The notes under the pieces: model-generated
What the model saw: the letters and a program-made list of their open reading frames with translations, nothing else
What the model was told of the DNA's origin: nothing
Databases searched by the model: none
Translations under genes and position numbers: made by a program
Part shown: positions 28,066 through 31,643 of the stretch, piece after piece
Layout of the letters: every line of letters begins with the position of its first letter
How positions within the stretch are numbered: position 1 is the stretch's first letter
Assembly: GCA_900539095.1 (NCBI GenBank)
Contig: UQAR01000017.1
Span: 1-31,643 of the forward strand
Source: an uncultured Ruminococcus sp.
Lineage (GTDB): Bacteria > Bacillota > Clostridia > Oscillospirales > Ruminococcaceae
Reading direction: 5' to 3'
Length of the DNA: 31,643 nt

Positions 28066-30177
28066 TTACCACTCTATCTCAAAAAGTCTAGCCATATAAG
28101 GTCTGTCAAACTTAACAGAAACACAGCCCGTGGCTTTTGAAAACTCGACCGGAGTTTCACTGAAGTCAGGATAAATGCACTTCACCCTTGCGTCAACGCC
28201 CTTTAGGAAGTCGATAGGCAGAACGCAGGTATCGCTCTTGCCCTCTCTCCTCCACACGGCAAGATAAGCCTTGCTGCCGTTTCTAAGACCGAGAGATACC
28301 CAATCGTCCGAAAATTTGGACAGTCCCAAACTCCAGAACGGTACAGCCTCCTTGATGTCAGCCCTTATCTTCTTGTAAACGCTGATAGCCTCTTTAACAA
28401 GTGCCTTGCGTTCAGGGTCGATGTTGCCAAGATGACCGCTCTGATGTATTCTCAAAAGCATTGCGTTTATCATGTTGAAAACAACTTCCTCCCTGTCACC
28501 TGAGGTGATAGGATAAGCCCATATGGCAGACTGCTCAGGGCAAAGTGCAGTAGGGGAGTTCGCCGCAATGGTGCAGTATTTTTTGTAATCGTCCTGATCT
28601 GAGGTGGACTGAATTGAGTATCTTGACAGCATAGCATAATCCATTCTAAGTCCGCCGCTTGAGCAGTTTTCAATAATAAGGTCAGGGTGACGAGCAAAAA
28701 CGCCGTCAAGCCATTCAAGGTAAGCCTTTTCATGACCCCACAGACCCTCGCCGATGCTGTCGCAGTTCTGCTCAGTGCCTATGCCAGGCTCTATGTTGTA
28801 ATCCATTTTTATGTAGCCAATGCCGTATTCCGAAACCAGTCTGTCTATTACCTCGTCAGCGTGAGCACGGACTTTTGGGTTTCTAAAATCAAGCTGATAA
28901 CGGCTGCGGTCATAGACCCTCTTGCCGTGGCGTGTGAAAAACCAGCTGTCATCGCATACCGTGTCCACAAGCGGACATTTTATTCCCATGACCTCTATCT
29001 CAAGCCACAATCCCGGTATCATGCCATTCTTGCGGATATAGTCGGCAACTTCCTTTACGCCGTTCGGAAAACGCTTTCTGCTCTCTTTCCATTCGCCGAC
29101 CTCGTCCCACCAAAATCCGTCAGCATACCAGCCAGCGTCAATGCAGAAATATTCACAGCCTGCCTCTGCCGCAGCGTCCACAAGCGGAAATTCTTTTTCA
29201 GCCGTAGGGTCGCCCCACAGACAGTTCATGTAGTCATTGAATATTACCGCAAGCCTCTGATTGTCCTTGTTGCGGCGGCGTATCTTTCTGCGGTATTTCG
29301 TCAGCTCGCCCATAGCTTTGTCAAAGCTGCCGGCCACAGAACCTACCGCACATTTCACGCTTTCTATGCTCTCGTTAGGTGCAAGATCTTTGTACCAGTG
29401 CGACTCTATCTCAGACGGACCTGAAAGCTGCAAATAGAAATGGCCGCCCACGTCCGAAAGCTCCCAGTGCCAAGAACCGTTTTGCTCTATCTGCCAAAAC
29501 AGCACCGAGCCAGCCTCAGTGTTTTCCAAAACGCCCATTGGTATGTATTCCTTTGCCGACCAGTTTCCAACATTTGTGCAGGCAAAGACCTTTGATGAAC
29601 GCTGCTCCGTAGGCTTTGCAGAGGACGCAAGCCCCACCTGTTCAAGAGTGTAGTCCTGCCACTGCAATTCACGCTGCCATGAGTTGTGGCATACCCATAT
29701 CTTCATCTTGTCCTCAGGCTTTTTAAGCCCCTCTTTTTCCACACCTGTCAATGCAAACGAGGACATATATTCAATGGTCTGCACTTCGTTGCCCTTGTTG
29801 GTGAGGGTCGTCCAGCAGCGTACAACAGATGTGCCGGTGTAAAACTGATAGTGGGACACAGCCTCAAGACCTGTGCCCTCATCAAAGGTCACAAGTTCAA
29901 GCTTTCTGCCAAGATCATTGTTCACATCACGGAAATCCTTGAACTTCATTCTCCAGCCCGGAGCGGTCACAATATATTTGTTGCCGTGACGCTCGTCAGG
30001 ACGGTCGATACCGCTCGCCTGTATCTCTACAGGTCTGAAAGTTTTCAGCCCCATGTATGAGGCAGTTTTTGCCTCATCAAATGGCAGGGCAGAGAAGTGC
30101 AAAAGCTTTGCCTCGTTGTCGTCTGTTATCTCAAATACTATGTTAATGCCGTTTTCATATATCTCAATACGTTTCAT
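28066..30177 (-). CDS. Alpha-galactosidase, glycoside hydrolase family 36
   Basis: A 703-aa intracellular glycosidase for raffinose-type oligosaccharides or other alpha-galactosides. The N-terminal beta-supersandwich (about 1-290) precedes the (beta/alpha)8 barrel. The catalytic nucleophile is Asp459 in YIKMDYN; acid/base Asp is in TSDQDD (about 527). Other family motifs are FCIDAGWYADG, GLWLEIEVMG, RYQLDFRNPKVR and IENCSSGGLRMDY. There is no signal peptide. The start follows AAAGGAAA. It lies 50 nt downstream of coaBC in the same direction; a possible operator lies in the gap, so it may have its own promoter. No sugar transporter or regulator is adjacent. Confidence 0.93.
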   Translation of the reverse strand: MKRIEIYENGINIVFEITDDNEAKLLHFSALPFDEAKTASYMGLKTFRPVEIQASGIDRPDERHGNKYIVTAPGWRMKFKDFRDVNNDLGRKLELVTFDEGTGLEAVSHYQFYTGTSVVRCWTTLTNKGNEVQTIEYMSSFALTGVEKEGLKKPEDKMKIWVCHNSWQRELQWQDYTLEQVGLASSAKPTEQRSSKVFACTNVGNWSAKEYIPMGVLENTEAGSVLFWQIEQNGSWHWELSDVGGHFYLQLSGPSEIESHWYKDLAPNESIESVKCAVGSVAGSFDKAMGELTKYRRKIRRRNKDNQRLAVIFNDYMNCLWGDPTAEKEFPLVDAAAEAGCEYFCIDAGWYADGFWWDEVGEWKESRKRFPNGVKEVADYIRKNGMIPGLWLEIEVMGIKCPLVDTVCDDSWFFTRHGKRVYDRSRYQLDFRNPKVRAHADEVIDRLVSEYGIGYIKMDYNIEPGIGTEQNCDSIGEGLWGHEKAYLEWLDGVFARHPDLIIENCSSGGLRMDYAMLSRYSIQSTSDQDDYKKYCTIAANSPTALCPEQSAIWAYPITSGDREEVVFNMINAMLLRIHQSGHLGNIDPERKALVKEAISVYKKIRADIKEAVPFWSLGLSKFSDDWVSLGLRNGSKAYLAVWRREGKSDTCVLPIDFLKGVDARVKCIYPDFSETPVEFSKATGCVSVKFDRPYMARLFEIEW

Positions 30178-30208
30178 ATGGCGTATTTCCTTTCGTGATC
30201 TGTCTATC

Positions 30209-30226
30209 TGTACATATTATCGTACA
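30209..30226. promoter_or_regulatory. Possible operator upstream of the GH36 gene
   Basis: TGTAC at 30209 and GTACA ending at 30226 frame an 18-bp imperfect dyad in the 50-nt gap. On the minus strand GATAAT within it could serve as a -10. Only the outer five bases are symmetrical. Confidence 0.3.
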
Positions 30227-30227
30227 T

Positions 30228-31421
30228 TTATAACATCGCCGCAAGCTCGTCCAGTATCCTGTGAGCAGCGTCCTCTTTCGTCATCATAGGCAGCTCCACA
30301 GCACCGCCCTCAGTGATAAGCGTGATAACGTTAGTGTCCGTCTTGAATCCTGCACCTGCGGTCTTTAAAGAGTTTGCACATATCATGTCACAGTTTTTGT
30401 TGGTAAGCTTTTTCTCAGAGTTTTTGATAACGTCCTGAGTTTCCATAGAAAAACCGCATATGACCTGACCGCCCCTCTTGTGCTGACCAAGATATCCGAG
30501 AATATCTTGCGTGCGTTTAAGCTCTATCTTCATGTCATCGTCAGACTTCTTTATCTTGTTGTCAGCCACCTCAACAGGCGTGTAGTCAGCCACCGCTGCA
30601 GCCTTTACAATGATATCCTGCTCAGCCGCACGGCTAGTGACAGCCACAAACATATCCGCCGCCGACTTCACGTCCACAACGTCCACGAACATAGGCGGCT
30701 GTACCTCCATGTGACCTGCCACCAAAGTCACCTCTGCACCCCTCAGCATAGCAGCCTTAGCAAGTGCACAGCCCATTTTTCCGCTTGAGTGATTAGTGAT
30801 GTACCTCACAGGATCAATAGCCTCCATGGTCGCACCAGCCGTCACAAGAACCTTTTTGCCGGCAAGATCCTTTTCACAGGCAAGCTCACGAAGAATGTAT
30901 TCAAAAAGCACCTCAGGCTCAGGCATTCTGCCGTCACCGTCATCACCATTTGCCAGCATACCCCTGTCAGGGGTGATTATCTCGTAGCCGAAACGTTTCA
31001 ACTTTTCCAAATTGTCCTGAACGATAGGATTGTGATACATATTGTGGTTCATGGCAGGGGATATCATTTTTTTGCAAGGGCAAGCCATGACCGTGGTGGT
31101 GAGCATATCGTCAGCAATACCGTAAGCTATCTTGCCGATAACATTAGCCGAGGCAGGAGCTATCATAACAAGATCAGCCTGCTTAGCAAGAGCAACGTGC
31201 TCAACGCTGTATTGAAAATTTCTGTCAAAAGTATCTATAAGGCACTTGTTGCCTGTAAGGGATTCAAAAGTGATAGGGTTGATGAATTGTGTGGCGTTCT
31301 GCGTCATTAGAACTTGAACGTTGCAGCCCTGCTTTTTGAGCAGTCTTACCAAAGTAGGAATTTTATAAGCAGCGATACTGCCGCTGACACCGAGAACAAC
31401 GGTTTTATCTGAAAGGAACAT
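30228..31421 (-). CDS. coaBC: Bifunctional phosphopantothenoylcysteine decarboxylase / phosphopantothenate-cysteine ligase
   Basis: A 397-aa enzyme for two successive steps of coenzyme A synthesis. The CoaC part (about 1-180) binds FMN: GVSGSIAAYK, the catalytic His in YSVEHVALAKQADLVMIAPASANVIGK, and SPAMNHNMY. The CoaB part (about 190-397) begins KKVLVTAGATMEAIDPVRYITNHSSGKMG and contains KAAAVADYTP and KIKKS, the usual ligase motifs. ATG 31421 was chosen because AGGAGG lies 11 nt upstream; upstream in-frame codons are repeat-derived. The length is normal. Confidence 0.97.
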   Translation of the reverse strand: MFLSDKTVVLGVSGSIAAYKIPTLVRLLKKQGCNVQVLMTQNATQFINPITFESLTGNKCLIDTFDRNFQYSVEHVALAKQADLVMIAPASANVIGKIAYGIADDMLTTTVMACPCKKMISPAMNHNMYHNPIVQDNLEKLKRFGYEIITPDRGMLANGDDGDGRMPEPEVLFEYILRELACEKDLAGKKVLVTAGATMEAIDPVRYITNHSSGKMGCALAKAAMLRGAEVTLVAGHMEVQPPMFVDVVDVKSAADMFVAVTSRAAEQDIIVKAAAVADYTPVEVADNKIKKSDDDMKIELKRTQDILGYLGQHKRGGQVICGFSMETQDVIKNSEKKLTNKNCDMICANSLKTAGAGFKTDTNVITLITEGGAVELPMMTKEDAAHRILDELAAML

Positions 31422-31458
31422 AGAGAATAGCCTCCTGTCTGGAATTATATATAAATAT

Positions 31459-31487
31459 AGTATAACACAAAATTTGAGAAAAAGCAA
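31459..31487 (-). promoter_or_regulatory. Probable promoter of coaBC
   Basis: Minus-strand TTGCTT (31487-31482), 17 bp, TATACT (31464-31459). The leader is about 30-35 nt. Confidence 0.5.
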
Positions 31488-31494
31488 CACAGGG

Positions 31495-31519
31495 GAATGA
31501 GGAATGAGGAGTGAGGAAT
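31495..31519. repeat. Heptamer tract (GAATGAG)n
   Basis: GAATGAG-GAATGAG-GAGTGAG-GAAT, followed by GGGCATAGCTG. The reverse complement nearly matches the contig start (33-57 and its flank). Confidence 0.8.
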
Positions 31520-31612
31520 GGGCATAGCTGACCAAAGCAAAGACCAAGCACAAAGCAAAACCCACCACCGAGCGTAGCGATTTTGCGGCATGACAAACTT
31601 TCCCGAATAATC

Positions 31613-31627
31613 TGTAGGGGCGAACAG
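31613..31627. repeat. GGGCGAAC-type palindromic repeat, copy D, truncated
   Basis: TGTAGGGGCGAACAG is the left arm of the palindrome. The right arm is missing because adapter sequence starts at 31628. Confidence 0.75.
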
Positions 31628-31643
31628 CTGTCTCTTATACACA
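31628..31643 (-). other. Sequencing adapter (Tn5/Nextera mosaic end)
   Basis: CTGTCTCTTATACACA is the reverse complement of the first 16 bases of the Tn5 mosaic end read inward. It is library sequence, not genome. Confidence 0.96.

Noticed and set aside
31422..31568. Hydrophobic 49-residue N-terminal extension of CoaBC
   Set aside because: It is translated from promoter and repeat sequence; ATG 31421 has AGGAGG and gives the family-typical start.

Overview
The window looks like one complete assembly contig from a low-to-mid GC, spore-forming, anaerobic Firmicute. It is most likely an Oscillospiraceae/Ruminococcus-type gut Clostridium. The grounds are the HrcA/CIRCE heat-shock system, two sporulation genes (spoIIP and an intact sigK), strong AGGAGG-type ribosome binding sites, frequent TTG/GTG starts, Ser- and Thr-rich linkers in secreted proteins, and short palindromic GGGCGAAC repeats. 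The placement is an inference from gene content; no 16S or other marker is present. Both ends carry sequencing adapter (Tn5/Nextera mosaic end), directly next to inverted copies of a heptamer repeat, so the ends are technical boundaries.

Layout. 135-1649 (+): VanY-like carboxypeptidase, a small one-pass membrane protein, and a DtxR-family metalloregulator. 1732-6703 (-): the heat-shock operon hrcA-grpE-dnaK-dnaJ behind a double CIRCE operator. 6847-8527 (-): two lipoproteins of unknown function. 8660-12643 (+): sfsA, spoIIP, a coiled-coil NlpC/P60 hydrolase and a small protein with two DivIVA-like motifs. 12644-13070: gene-poor, with a long inverted repeat. 13071-15104 (+): a two-component system. 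15148-16671 (-): a secreted CAP-domain protein. 16876-17727 (-): a metal-exporter-like membrane protein. 17909-21017 (-): a three-gene ABC export operon. 21260-22927 (-): a solitary, divergent Enzyme I. 23171-23860 (+): sigK. 24135-24551 (+): hsp20 under a second double CIRCE. 24663-26469 (-): cca and vanZ. 26523-27950 (+): an Lnt homologue. 28066-31421 (-): a GH36 alpha-galactosidase and coaBC.

How the genes work together. HrcA, encoded at 5572-6597, probably represses its own operon and the unlinked hsp20 gene through two operators with the same 50-bp geometry. Each consists of two 27-bp CIRCE elements offset by 23 bp and sharing 4 bp. At dnaJ, the Shine-Dalgarno lies about 58 nt from the start codon, but an 8-bp hairpin would bring it to about 9 nt. 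SpoIIP (engulfment) and sigma-K (late mother cell) are stages of one sporulation programme. No CRISPR array, insertion sequence, rRNA or tRNA gene was recognised.
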